This document shows positions 17,482-24,870 of a stretch of DNA of 64,000 nt, piece after piece. The notes beneath the pieces are model-generated. The model made no database searches and was not told the DNA's origin. It saw only the letters and a list, made by a program, of their open reading frames with translations. This DNA comes from Falsochrobactrum shanghaiense (GTDB lineage: Bacteria; Pseudomonadota; Alphaproteobacteria; Rhizobiales; Rhizobiaceae), in assembly GCF_003149535.1 (NCBI RefSeq), contig NZ_QGDB01000003.1:62001-126000 (forward strand). Reading direction: 5' to 3'. Each line of letters starts with the position of its first letter. The first letter of the stretch is position 1. The position numbers and the translations under genes were made by a program.

Positions 17482-17913
17482 ATGACTGTTAGATCCATTC
17501 TCGAACTGAAAGGCCGAGACGTCGTGGTGATCAGGCCCGATGAGACGCTCGCGCAGGCTATCGCCGTTCTCAACCAGTATAAAATCGGTGCACTGGTGGT
17601 GTGCGATGCGGCAGGGCAGATCGGGGGGATACTTTCGGAGCGGGACGTCGTGCGGGCAATCGCCGCCATGGGAAGCGCCGCCGTCGAGCGACCGCTATCG
17701 GAATTCATGTCCGCCAGTGTCCAGAAATGCCGTGAACACCACACAATCAACCAGGTTATGGAAATCATGACACGCAGCCGGTTTCGTCACATGCCGGTTG
17801 AGGAAAACGGGAAGCTGGTGGGAATCGTTTCCATCGGCGACGTGGTGAAGCGTCGCATCGAGGATGTGGAACGCGAAGCGGAAGATATACGCACCTATAT
17901 CGCCACGGCCTGA
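17482..17913 (+). CDS. CBS domain-pair protein
   Basis: 143 residues, essentially a Bateman module of two CBS domains: the first from about residue 8 (GRDVVVIRPDETLAQAIAVLNQYKIGALVVCD) and the second from about 75 (ECREHHTINQVMEIMTRSRFRHMPV ending VSIGDVVKRR). Such stand-alone modules bind adenosine nucleotides and act as energy or redox sensors; the partner is unknown. Start MTVRSILELKG has GGGAGGG eight bases upstream; the longer frame is open but unlikely. It converges with rlmB, with only ten bases between stops. Confidence 0.9.
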   Translation: MTVRSILELKGRDVVVIRPDETLAQAIAVLNQYKIGALVVCDAAGQIGGILSERDVVRAIAAMGSAAVERPLSEFMSASVQKCREHHTINQVMEIMTRSRFRHMPVEENGKLVGIVSIGDVVKRRIEDVEREAEDIRTYIATA

Positions 17914-17923
17914 CGGATGCGCC

Positions 17924-18799
17924 TTATGCGGGTTTCAGCTGCCGGGCGCGCAGATAGCGCTCGGCCGCATAAAGGGAAATAGCCGCCGCATTCGATACGT
18001 TGAGCGATTTGATCTCGCCGGGCATATCGAGCCGTGCCAGCGTCGTGACCGTTTCGCGGGTCTTTTGGCGCAGCCCCTTGCCTTCGGCTCCCAGAACAAG
18101 AGCGATTCGGTCCCTGTCCAACGACGCTTCCATTTCCAGCGGCCCCTCCGAATCAAGGCCGATGGTCATGAAACCGAGGGCATGAAGCTCTTCGATGGCT
18201 TCGGCGAGATTGCGCACCTCGATATGGGGAATCAGTTCCAGCGCACCGGATGCCGCCTTGGCCAGAACGCCGCTTTCCTGTGGACTGTGGCGGCTGGTCG
18301 TGATCAGGGCGCCTGCGCCGAAAGCCACTGCCGAACGCATGATCGCGCCGACATTATGCGGGTCTGTCACCTGATCGAGCACCAGCAATAGCGGGCATTC
18401 GCCAAGTTCCGAGAGTTTTTTCGGGCGCAACGGCTCAGCTTCGACCATGACGCCCTGATGCACGGCTTCCGAGCCGGTTTCCTTGTCGATTTCGCGCGGT
18501 TCAACGATTTCGACGGGGAAGGGCAGGTGCTCCGCTTCGCCGATTTCCAGCCGCGCGAAGCCATTGCGGGTCGCGCGCATGCGCAAGATTTTGCGGGCCG
18601 GATTTTCTACCGCCGCGCGTACCGTATGCAGACCATACAGACGCACCGTGCCCTCAGTGACGGCGCTGCCGGCAAATGCGGCGCGCTTCGGCCTGGGCGC
18701 GGGTTTGCCTTCCGCGCCCGCTTTCTGGTCGCGGAACTGGCGGCGCAGGCGCGCATAGTGAGAATCTTTGGGTGTGCGGGGCGATTTTTCATCATTCAT
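17924..18799 (-). CDS. rlmB: 23S rRNA 2'-O-ribose methyltransferase (TrmH/SpoU family)
   Basis: 291 residues. A basic N-terminal stretch (RLRRQFRDQKAGAEGKP) precedes the substrate-binding domain (YGLHTVRAAVENP...) and the SPOUT knot with LVLDQVTDPHNVGAIMRSA, LVLGAEGKGLR and SLNVSNAAAISLYAAER. RlmB methylates G2251 of 23S rRNA using SAM; this is the best match, though related TrmH paralogues exist. The gene diverges from the tRNA-tuf block. Confidence 0.92.
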   Translation of the reverse strand: MNDEKSPRTPKDSHYARLRRQFRDQKAGAEGKPAPRPKRAAFAGSAVTEGTVRLYGLHTVRAAVENPARKILRMRATRNGFARLEIGEAEHLPFPVEIVEPREIDKETGSEAVHQGVMVEAEPLRPKKLSELGECPLLLVLDQVTDPHNVGAIMRSAVAFGAGALITTSRHSPQESGVLAKAASGALELIPHIEVRNLAEAIEELHALGFMTIGLDSEGPLEMEASLDRDRIALVLGAEGKGLRQKTRETVTTLARLDMPGEIKSLNVSNAAAISLYAAERYLRARQLKPA

Positions 18800-18976
18800 G
18801 GCGGCGCTTATAACGTGTTCACAGATTGGAAGATAGCAGGGGCCAAGATTAAATTCATTCGTAAACCATGTGCCCTTTTGCGCAAAAACGCCAGTTTATC
18901 GGGGCTGGGGCGGCATATGAAGGGATGGCGACCAAGCCGCTGATAACAGACATGCATTCTTTTCGCTTTTAGCCTG

Positions 18977-19005
18977 TTGACAGGCGATAAGCTTATCTGC
19001 ATAAG
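18977..19005 (+). promoter_or_regulatory. Candidate promoter for the tRNA-tuf operon
   Basis: TTGACA, a 17-base spacer and CATAAG (four of six to TATAAT) lie 87 bases before tRNA-Tyr. A perfect -35 with correct spacing before a highly expressed tRNA block makes this plausible, but it is not proven. Confidence 0.5.
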
Positions 19006-19091
19006 GCCCATCGCGGAACGATGGATGGCTGGCAAGTCAACCGGAGGCCCGCAAAATGCCTAGTCGCTCGACTCTGCTGATAGTGTTATGT

Positions 19092-19176
19092 GGAGGAATG
19101 CCCGAGTGGTTAAAGGGGACGGACTGTAAATCCGTTGGCTATGCCTACGTTGGTTCAAATCCAACTTCCTCCACCA
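19092..19176 (+). tRNA. tRNA-Tyr (anticodon GTA)
   Basis: Long-variable-arm tRNA of 85 bases with encoded CCA. Acceptor GGAGGAA pairs with TTCCTCC, the anticodon loop reads ACTGTAAAT with GTA, and the T-arm holds GGTTCAAATCC. First gene of a block with tRNA-Gly and tuf, the same association as in the E. coli tufB operon. Confidence 0.97.
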
Positions 19177-19199
19177 CTGTCGGACCGAGTCATGAGTGC

Positions 19200-19273
19200 G
19201 CGGGTATAGCTCAATGGTAGAGCAGCAGCCTTCCAAGCTGAATACGCGGGTTCGATTCCCGCTACCCGCTCCA
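19200..19273 (+). tRNA. tRNA-Gly (anticodon TCC)
   Basis: Cloverleaf with acceptor GCGGGTA/TACCCGC, anticodon loop CTTCCAA (TCC), T-arm GGTTCGATTCC and encoded CCA. It lies 23 bases after tRNA-Tyr and 140 bases before tuf copy 1; co-transcription is likely. Confidence 0.97.
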
Positions 19274-19413
19274 GATTTATCGACGGCGGATAGGCGTGTA
19301 AGGAATCATCGACGGGCGGTTCGCCGTTCCGTTTTGGCATAAATGCTGGCGCGAGGGTCGGTCGACTTTCGTGGCGGCGCTTGAGCGGTTCTAGAACAAA
19401 GAGAACAACGGCG

Positions 19414-20589
19414 ATGGCAAAGAGCAAATTTGAACGTAACAAGCCCCACGTTAACATTGGCACGATTGGTCACGTTGACCATGGCAAGACGTCGTTGACT
19501 GCGGCGATTACGAAGTTCTTCGGCGACTTCAAGGCGTATGACCAGATTGATGCAGCGCCGGAAGAAAAGGCACGCGGCATCACCATTTCGACCTCGCATG
19601 TCGAATATGAGACGCCGAACCGTCACTATGCGCATGTCGACTGCCCCGGCCACGCCGACTATGTGAAGAACATGATCACCGGTGCCGCTCAGATGGACGG
19701 GGCGATCCTGGTGGTTTCGGCTGCTGATGGCCCGATGCCGCAGACCCGCGAGCACATCCTGCTTGCCCGTCAGGTCGGCGTTCCGGCAATCGTGGTGTTT
19801 CTCAACAAGTGCGATCAGGTTGACGATGCGGAACTGCTCGAACTGGTCGAACTGGAAGTGCGCGAGCTTCTTTCGAAGTACGACTTCCCCGGCGACGAAA
19901 CCCCGATCATCAAGGGTTCGGCACTGGCCGCTCTTGAAGACAGCTCGAAGGAACTGGGCGAAGACGCGATCCGTTCGCTGATGGAAGCTGTCGACAGCTA
20001 CATCCCGACCCCGGAACGTCCGATCGACCAGCCGTTCCTGATGCCGATCGAAGACGTGTTCTCGATCTCGGGCCGTGGTACGGTTGTGACCGGTCGTGTC
20101 GAGCGCGGTATCGTCAAGGTTGGTGAAGAAGTCGAAATCGTCGGCATCAAGGCGACGTCGAAGACGACGGTTACGGGCGTTGAAATGTTCCGCAAGCTGC
20201 TCGATCAGGGCCAGGCTGGCGACAATATCGGCGCACTGGTTCGCGGCGTTGGCCGTGAAGACGTCGAGCGCGGTCAGGTTCTGTGCAAGCCGGGTTCGGT
20301 CAAGCCGCACACCAAGTTCAAGGCAGAAGCCTATATTCTGACCAAGGACGAAGGTGGCCGTCATACGCCGTTCTTCACCAATTACCGTCCGCAGTTCTAC
20401 TTCCGCACGACCGACGTGACGGGTGTTGTGACGCTGCCGGAAGGTACGGAAATGGTCATGCCTGGCGACAATGTTGCCATGGACGTGACGCTGATCGTGC
20501 CGATTGCAATGGAAGAGAAGCTGCGCTTCGCTATCCGTGAAGGCGGCCGCACCGTCGGCGCCGGCATCGTATCCTCGATCATCGAGTAA
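19414..20589 (+). CDS. tuf: Elongation factor Tu, copy 1
   Basis: 391 residues. Delivers aminoacyl-tRNA to the ribosome as a GTPase. G1 [11 protein letters not shown]2 RGITI, G3 DCPGHADY and G4 NKCDQVD are present, then domains II and III ending in GIVSSIIE. The start [10 protein letters not shown] matches the family; an upstream frame extension is ignored. The protein appears identical to the second copy, and the genes differ by three synonymous bases that I could find. This copy lies in the tRNA-tuf-tRNA-secE block, equivalent to tufB. Confidence 0.99.
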   Translation: MAKSKFERNKPHVNIGTIGHVDHGKTSLTAAITKFFGDFKAYDQIDAAPEEKARGITISTSHVEYETPNRHYAHVDCPGHADYVKNMITGAAQMDGAILVVSAADGPMPQTREHILLARQVGVPAIVVFLNKCDQVDDAELLELVELEVRELLSKYDFPGDETPIIKGSALAALEDSSKELGEDAIRSLMEAVDSYIPTPERPIDQPFLMPIEDVFSISGRGTVVTGRVERGIVKVGEEVEIVGIKATSKTTVTGVEMFRKLLDQGQAGDNIGALVRGVGREDVERGQVLCKPGSVKPHTKFKAEAYILTKDEGGRHTPFFTNYRPQFYFRTTDVTGVVTLPEGTEMVMPGDNVAMDVTLIVPIAMEEKLRFAIREGGRTVGAGIVSSIIE

Positions 20590-20595
20590 TCATTA

Positions 20596-20620
20596 CAGGC
20601 CGGCGCTTGTTGTCGGCCTG
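20596..20620 (+). terminator. Hairpin after tuf copy 1
   Basis: CAGGCCG and CGGCCTG form a 7-bp stem with an 11-base loop just after the stop codon. No T-run follows, so it may be an RNA 3'-processing or partial-termination signal before tRNA-Trp. Confidence 0.4.
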
Positions 20621-20693
20621 AGCCTTTGCAAAGATTGGGGCGGCACCGGTTGAGGTGCAAGGATTTATATAGTGGCGTCATGGCGTCTGCTAT

Positions 20694-20769
20694 AGGGGTA
20701 TAGCTCAGTTGGTAGAGCGACGGTCTCCAAAACCGTAGGTCGCGGGTTCGAGCCCTGCTGCCCCTGCCA
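20694..20769 (+). tRNA. tRNA-Trp (anticodon CCA)
   Basis: 76 bases with encoded CCA end. Acceptor AGGGGTA/TGCCCCT, D-arm TAGCTCAGTTGGTAGAGC, anticodon loop TCTCCAAAA with CCA, T-arm GGTTCGAGCC. Between tuf and secE, a position also seen in other bacteria. Confidence 0.97.
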
Positions 20770-20774
20770 TTTAA

Positions 20775-20812
20775 ACGGGTGCTTGTAGCTTGACTATGAG
20801 CGCCCGTTTTTT
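20775..20812 (+). terminator. Terminator after tRNA-Trp
   Basis: ACGGGTGCT pairs with AGCGCCCGT (one G-U pair) across a 15-base loop, followed by six T. It starts six bases after the tRNA and probably ends the tRNA-tuf transcript, so secE needs its own promoter. Confidence 0.8.
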
Positions 20813-21110
20813 ATATTCTTGTTTTATATCTATGAGATGTAACATGATCGCCGTTTTCAGGCGTCATTCAAGGCATGGCTTCGAATGATGGAGGCGGCGA
20901 AGATCGCAAAGATCGGTCGTGCCGATAAGCCCGTATAATATTCTTTTACCAATGGGCTTGTGTTTTGCGGGAATCGGTTCTATGTAACGTCAACAGACAC
21001 GCGGCGCGTGGGGCTGATTTTTTAGCTTTGCGTGCCGTATATGCGTGGGGACCTGTACTGATTCGTTTTGGGTCGGAAGCAGTGGCGCCCCCGGCAAGAC
21101 AGAGCGGCAG
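20813..21110. other. Gap before secE with candidate promoter
   Basis: 298 bp without a gene. A TATAAT hexamer occurs at 20934-20939 but no good -35 matches it. An alternative is TTGTGT at 20958-20963, 17 bases, then TATGTA at 20981-20986. One of these probably starts secE-nusG transcription; I cannot decide which. Confidence 0.35.
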
Positions 21111-21311
21111 ATGGCATCCAAGACGAATCCGATCACATTTATTCAACAGGTTCGCGCTGAAACGGCGAAAGTGACCTGGCCGACGCGGCGTGAAACGATC
21201 ATCTCCACTATTATGGTGGTCGTTATGGCGTTTCTTGCTGCCGCGTTCTTTTTTCTTGCCGACCAGATCATGGCTTATGGCGTAGAATTTATACTTGGCT
21301 TTGGTCGCTAG
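21111..21311 (+). CDS. secE: Preprotein translocase subunit SecE
   Basis: 66 residues, the short single-span form found outside enterobacteria. The conserved amphipathic helix (FIQQVRAETAKVTWPTRRETI) with VTWP is followed by one membrane segment (STIMVVVMAFLAAAFFFLADQIM). SecE clamps SecY in the SecYEG translocon; secY is encoded 27 kb downstream. ATG MASKTNPITF is chosen over an open upstream frame. The usual secE-nusG pair follows. Confidence 0.97.
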   Translation: MASKTNPITFIQQVRAETAKVTWPTRRETIISTIMVVVMAFLAAAFFFLADQIMAYGVEFILGFGR

Positions 21312-21332
21312 GCAGGATTGGAGAGCTACGAG

Positions 21333-21860
21333 ATGACGGCGCGCTGGTACATCGTTCACGCCTATTCCAACTTCGAAAAGAAGGTGGCCGAAGATATTGA
21401 GACGAAAGCCAAGCAGAAGGGCTTGTCGGATTATATCGAGCAGATCGTGGTTCCGACCGAAAAGGTCGTTGAGGTACGGCGTGGCCGCAAGGTCGATACC
21501 GAGCGCAAGTTTTTCCCCGGCTATGTGCTGGTGCAGGCAACGCTGACCGATGCGGTTTTTTCGCTCATCAAGAACACGCCGAAAGTTACCGGCTTTCTTG
21601 GGGATTCGAAGCCGGTTCCCGTGTCGCAAAAGGAAGTCGACCAGATTCTGAATCAGGTTCAGGATGGTGTCGATCGGCCAAGATCGTCTGTCACTTTCGA
21701 GATTGGCGAGCAGGTTCGTGTTTCCGATGGTCCCTTCGCATCGTTCAACGGTGTCGTTCAGGAGGTTGACGAGGAGCGCGCGCGGCTCAAGGTTGAGGTT
21801 TCGATCTTCGGGCGTGCGACGCCTGTGGATCTCGAATACGGTCAGGTCGACAAGATCTGA
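21333..21860 (+). CDS. nusG: Transcription termination/antitermination factor NusG
   Basis: 175 residues. The NGN domain (TARWYIVHAYSNFEKKVAEDIE) is followed by a C-terminal KOW domain (FEIGEQVRVSDGPFASFNGVVQEVD). NusG binds RNA polymerase across the clamp, suppresses pausing and links to Rho or ribosomal S10. The start MTARWYIVHAYS was chosen because the N-terminal domain begins directly; five further upstream codons are open. It lies 21 bp after secE. Confidence 0.98.
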   Translation: MTARWYIVHAYSNFEKKVAEDIETKAKQKGLSDYIEQIVVPTEKVVEVRRGRKVDTERKFFPGYVLVQATLTDAVFSLIKNTPKVTGFLGDSKPVPVSQKEVDQILNQVQDGVDRPRSSVTFEIGEQVRVSDGPFASFNGVVQEVDEERARLKVEVSIFGRATPVDLEYGQVDKI

Positions 21861-21979
21861 TCGTTCGCCCGCAAGGGCTCACCGTAAAAGGTGAAAATGG
21901 TGGGAGGGCGGGCTGCTTAGCCGGCGGCTGATTTCCGGACCACCAAACTGCCAGTCAGTTTATCTGACGTCGAAGGAAG

Positions 21980-22020
21980 GCCGGGTTTCCGGCATGTATT
22001 GAGAACGCCGGGTTTCCGGC
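21980..22020 (+). promoter_or_regulatory. Twin identical hairpins before rplK
   Basis: The 14-mer GCCGGGTTTCCGGC occurs twice, at 21980-21993 and 22007-22020. Each folds as a 5-bp stem with a GTTT loop. They lie 22-62 bases before the rplK start, in the leader where L1 autoregulates the operon in E. coli, but the sequences do not let me assign an L1 site. Confidence 0.55.
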
Positions 22021-22041
22021 ATTTTATGAAGGCAGAAAGCA

Positions 22042-22470
22042 ATGGCTAAGAAAGTTGCAGGCCAGCTGAAGCTCCAGGTTCCGGCAGGCGCGGCCAATCC
22101 GTCGCCCCCGATCGGTCCAGCTCTCGGTCAGCGTGGCATTAACATCATGGAATTCTGCAAGGCGTTCAACGCTGCCTCGCAGGAAATGGAAAAGGGTTCC
22201 CCGATTCCAGTCGTGATCACATATTATCAGGACAAGTCTTTCACTTTTGTGATGAAGACGCCTCCTGTGACCTATTTCCTCAAGAAAGCCGCCAACCTCA
22301 AGTCCGGTTCCAAGACTCCGGGCAAGGCGAGCGCCGGAACGATCAATCGCGACAAGGTGCGCGAGATCGCTGAGGCAAAGATGAAAGACCTGAATGCGGC
22401 TGACGTGGAAGCGGCCATTCGCATGATCGAAGGTTCTGCCCGTTCGATGGGCCTGGAAGTGGTGGGCTGA
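22042..22470 (+). CDS. rplK: 50S ribosomal protein L11
   Basis: 142 residues. Part of the GTPase-associated centre of 23S rRNA; also needed for RelA activation in the stringent response. Recognised by [34 protein letters not shown], the N-terminal proline-rich linker, and the C-terminal rRNA-binding domain ending [11 protein letters not shown]-like ([11 protein letters not shown]). The stop is followed after four bases by rplA, so they are translated together. Confidence 0.99.
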   Translation: MAKKVAGQLKLQVPAGAANPSPPIGPALGQRGINIMEFCKAFNAASQEMEKGSPIPVVITYYQDKSFTFVMKTPPVTYFLKKAANLKSGSKTPGKASAGTINRDKVREIAEAKMKDLNAADVEAAIRMIEGSARSMGLEVVG

Positions 22471-22474
22471 GACG

Positions 22475-23176
22475 ATGGCAAAGATTTCCAAGCGCGTTGC
22501 AAAGATTCGTGACGGTCTTGACCGCGATAAGCTCTATGACCTGTCCACGGCTGTTGGTCTGGTGAAGGATCGTGCGGTCGCCAAGTTCGACGAGACCATC
22601 GAGATCGCCATGAATCTCGGCGTTGATCCGCGTCATGCCGACCAGATGGTTCGCGGTGTCGTCAATCTGCCCAATGGTACCGGCCGTACCGTTCGCGTCG
22701 CGGTCTTCGCACGCGGCGACAAGGCTGAAGAAGCCAAGAAGGCTGGTGCAGACATCGTCGGCGCAGAAGATCTGGTAGAGATCGTCAATAGCGGCAAGAT
22801 CGAATTCGATCGCTGCATTGCGACGCCGGACATGATGCCGCTCGTCGGTCGTCTGGGTAAGGTTCTCGGCCCACGCGGCCTGATGCCGAACCCGAAGGTC
22901 GGCACCGTCACCGTTGACGTTGCTGGCGCTGTTACCGCTTCCAAGGGCGGTGCTGTCGAATTCCGCGTCGAAAAGGCTGGTATCATCCATGCCGGTATCG
23001 GCAAGGTTTCCTTCGACAGCCAGAAGCTTGAAGAAAACATCAAGGCATTTGCCGACGCTGTTCTCAAGGCAAAGCCTGTGGCAGCGAAGGGCGAGTACCT
23101 CAAGCGCGTTTCGATTTCGTCGACCATGGGTGTTGGCGTCAAAGTCGATCCGGCAACGGTCAAGGTCGTCGCCTGA
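22475..23176 (+). CDS. rplA: 50S ribosomal protein L1
   Basis: 233 residues. Forms the L1 stalk that guides deacylated tRNA from the E site; in many bacteria it also represses the rplK-rplA mRNA. Family signatures: [18 protein letters not shown] at the start, [20 protein letters not shown], and [22 protein letters not shown] in the middle domain. Four bases after rplK. Full length and intact. Confidence 0.99.
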   Translation: MAKISKRVAKIRDGLDRDKLYDLSTAVGLVKDRAVAKFDETIEIAMNLGVDPRHADQMVRGVVNLPNGTGRTVRVAVFARGDKAEEAKKAGADIVGAEDLVEIVNSGKIEFDRCIATPDMMPLVGRLGKVLGPRGLMPNPKVGTVTVDVAGAVTASKGGAVEFRVEKAGIIHAGIGKVSFDSQKLEENIKAFADAVLKAKPVAAKGEYLKRVSISSTMGVGVKVDPATVKVVA

Positions 23177-23566
23177 GTTTTCAAGGCTCCGGTTCGCCGG
23201 GGCCTGTATCCTTTCGCATGAAGGGAAGGCTGCTGGCCTGTTTCGCAGATGCGGAACGAAAAGCAAGAATTCCGGATCGCAAGATCCGGATAACCGGATG
23301 AAAATCCGGTTATCCTGTCCGAGATTGCAGGCGGCTATCGTCGTGAGACAATTGCCTTAAACCCATAGCCTGCATGAGACGTGGAATAACCGAGTTTCGC
23401 GCGCAAGCGCATGCAAGGTTTGAACCGTAGTTGCCTTGGGCAAAGCCTGCTGGATGCGGGTGGAGCTGAAGGGGACAGGATCCTCGAACGTCGGTTGTAT
23501 CGCAAGGCATAACCGGCAAAGGCAACCCAGCAGGACCATGTCGGTCCTGTCAACTGGAGAGAGACA
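23177..23566 (+). promoter_or_regulatory. rplA-rplJ leader region
   Basis: 390 bp between rplA and rplJ. It holds two abutting GNRA-capped hairpins (23271-23313), then a complex leader. CCTGCTGG (23446-23453) can pair with CCAGCAGG (23527-23534); the latter overlaps an alternative hairpin CAGGACC/GGTCCTG (23531-23549). GTTGCCTT (23430-23437) can also pair with AAGGCAAC (23519-23526). Such exclusive pairings suit an L10-L12-controlled leader, known upstream of rplJ in many bacteria, but that identity is inferred. Confidence 0.5.
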
Positions 23567-24085
23567 GTGGATAGAGCGGAAAAACGCGAATTTGTCGCGT
23601 GGCTGAACGGCGCTTTCAAAGAGTCCGGTTCGGTCGTCGTGGCCCACTATACCGGTCTCACCGTTGCGCAGATGAGCGATCTTCGCTCGAAGATGCGTGA
23701 AGCAGGTGGGTCCGTTAAAGTCGCGAAAAACCGCCTTGCCAAAATCGCTCTTCAGGGCACGGAATCGGAAGGCATCGCTGACCTGTTTACAGGTCAGACG
23801 GTCGTTGCTTATGCAAACGACCCGATCGCCGCTCCGAAAGTAGCCGTCGAATTCGCCAAGACCAACGACAAGCTCGTTGTTCTCGGCGGTGCAATGGGTT
23901 CAACGACGCTCGACGCCGAAGGCGTCAAGTCGCTCGCTTCGCTCCCGTCGCTCGACGAACTGCGCGCAAAGCTGGTTGGTATGATCCAGACCCCGGCTCA
24001 GCGTCTTGCAGTGCTCACCAGCGCTCCGGCGGGCCAGATCGCCCGCGTCATCGGCGCGCACGCCCGGAAGAACGAGGCGGCTTAA
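23567..24085 (+). CDS. rplJ: 50S ribosomal protein L10
   Basis: 172 residues from GTG with GGAGAGAG upstream. L10 anchors L7/L12 dimers to 23S rRNA. Recognised by [39 protein letters not shown] and the C-terminal helix that binds L7/L12 ([21 protein letters not shown]). Translational repression by the L10-L12 complex at the leader is the classic control in E. coli. Directly before rplL. Confidence 0.99.
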   Translation: MDRAEKREFVAWLNGAFKESGSVVVAHYTGLTVAQMSDLRSKMREAGGSVKVAKNRLAKIALQGTESEGIADLFTGQTVVAYANDPIAAPKVAVEFAKTNDKLVVLGGAMGSTTLDAEGVKSLASLPSLDELRAKLVGMIQTPAQRLAVLTSAPAGQIARVIGAHARKNEAA

Positions 24086-24136
24086 GGCCGTTTCTCGCTG
24101 TCAACAGTTCAAACCTTAACTATAGGAAGTACAAAA

Positions 24137-24511
24137 ATGGCTGATCTCGCAAAGATCGTTGAAGACCTTTCGGCCCTGACCGTTCTGGAAGCTGCAGAGC
24201 TTTCCAAGCTTCTCGAAGAGAAGTGGGGCGTTTCGGCTGCTGCTCCTGTTGCAGTCGCTGCTGCTGGCGGTGCTGCTCCTGCGGCCGCTGCTGAAGAAAA
24301 GACCGAATTCGACGTCGTTCTTGCTGACGGCGGCGCCAACAAGATCAACGTGATCAAGGAAGTGCGCGCAATCACCGGTCTTGGCCTCAAGGAAGCCAAG
24401 GATCTGGTCGAAGCTGCTCCGAAGGCAGTCAAGGAAGGCGCTTCGAAGGACGAAGCTGAGAAGATCAAGGCACAGCTCGAAGCTGCTGGCGCCAAGGTCG
24501 AACTCAAGTAA
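24137..24511 (+). CDS. rplL: 50S ribosomal protein L7/L12
   Basis: 124 residues. The N-terminal dimerisation part ([29 protein letters not shown]) leads to an Ala/Val/Gly hinge, then a C-terminal globular domain ([46 protein letters not shown]) that binds translation factors. Stalk protein recruiting EF-Tu and EF-G, both encoded nearby. Followed by an attenuator-like hairpin before rpoB. Confidence 0.99.
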   Translation: MADLAKIVEDLSALTVLEAAELSKLLEEKWGVSAAAPVAVAAAGGAAPAAAAEEKTEFDVVLADGGANKINVIKEVRAITGLGLKEAKDLVEAAPKAVKEGASKDEAEKIKAQLEAAGAKVELK

Positions 24512-24870
24512 GTTCGAAAATTCCGGCGGACGTATGACGTTCGCCGGTTTTCGCCCCGTGCCGGGTGAGCAATGCACAGGCGATACCGAAAACCAGAAGG
24601 TTTGCTTGTGGGGCTATAATCGGAAAGGCCGTGGAATGCCCATTCCGATCTGCATAAACCCTTTTCCTGATGGCCATGGCAGGCTTTCAGGAAACGGGTT
24701 TTAGCCCGTTAGAGCAGGGTATATCCGGTGGATGTGCCAAACTGTTCAGGAGATTATGCATATCGCTCTTTTTATCGAGAGGGATAGGCACAAAAGGACC
24801 GCCGAAGGCGGCACAGGATAAAGGCCGCAAGGCGTGAGCAAGCCGTAAGGCTATAGAACGAGGAGCGACG
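24512..24870. other. rplL-rpoB intergenic region
   Basis: 359 bp. It holds the attenuator-like hairpin at 24523-24551 and a smaller one, AACGGG (24693-24698) with CCCGTT (24705-24710). The rest has no coding signal. In E. coli this gap attenuates rpoBC relative to the ribosomal genes and holds an RNase III site; the same role is inferred. Confidence 0.5.
24523..24551 (+). terminator. Attenuator-like hairpin between rplL and rpoB
   Basis: CCGGCGGACGT pairs with ACGTTCGCCGG (one G-U pair) over loop ATG, followed by TTTT. It sits 12 bases after rplL inside a known operon, so partial termination that lowers rpoBC relative to L12 is the likely role. Confidence 0.65.

Noticed and set aside
19388-19407. 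GTTCTAGAAC with nearby GAAC as a LexA box before tuf
   Set aside because: Spacing between the GAAC units is five, not seven, and SOS control of tuf is not plausible.
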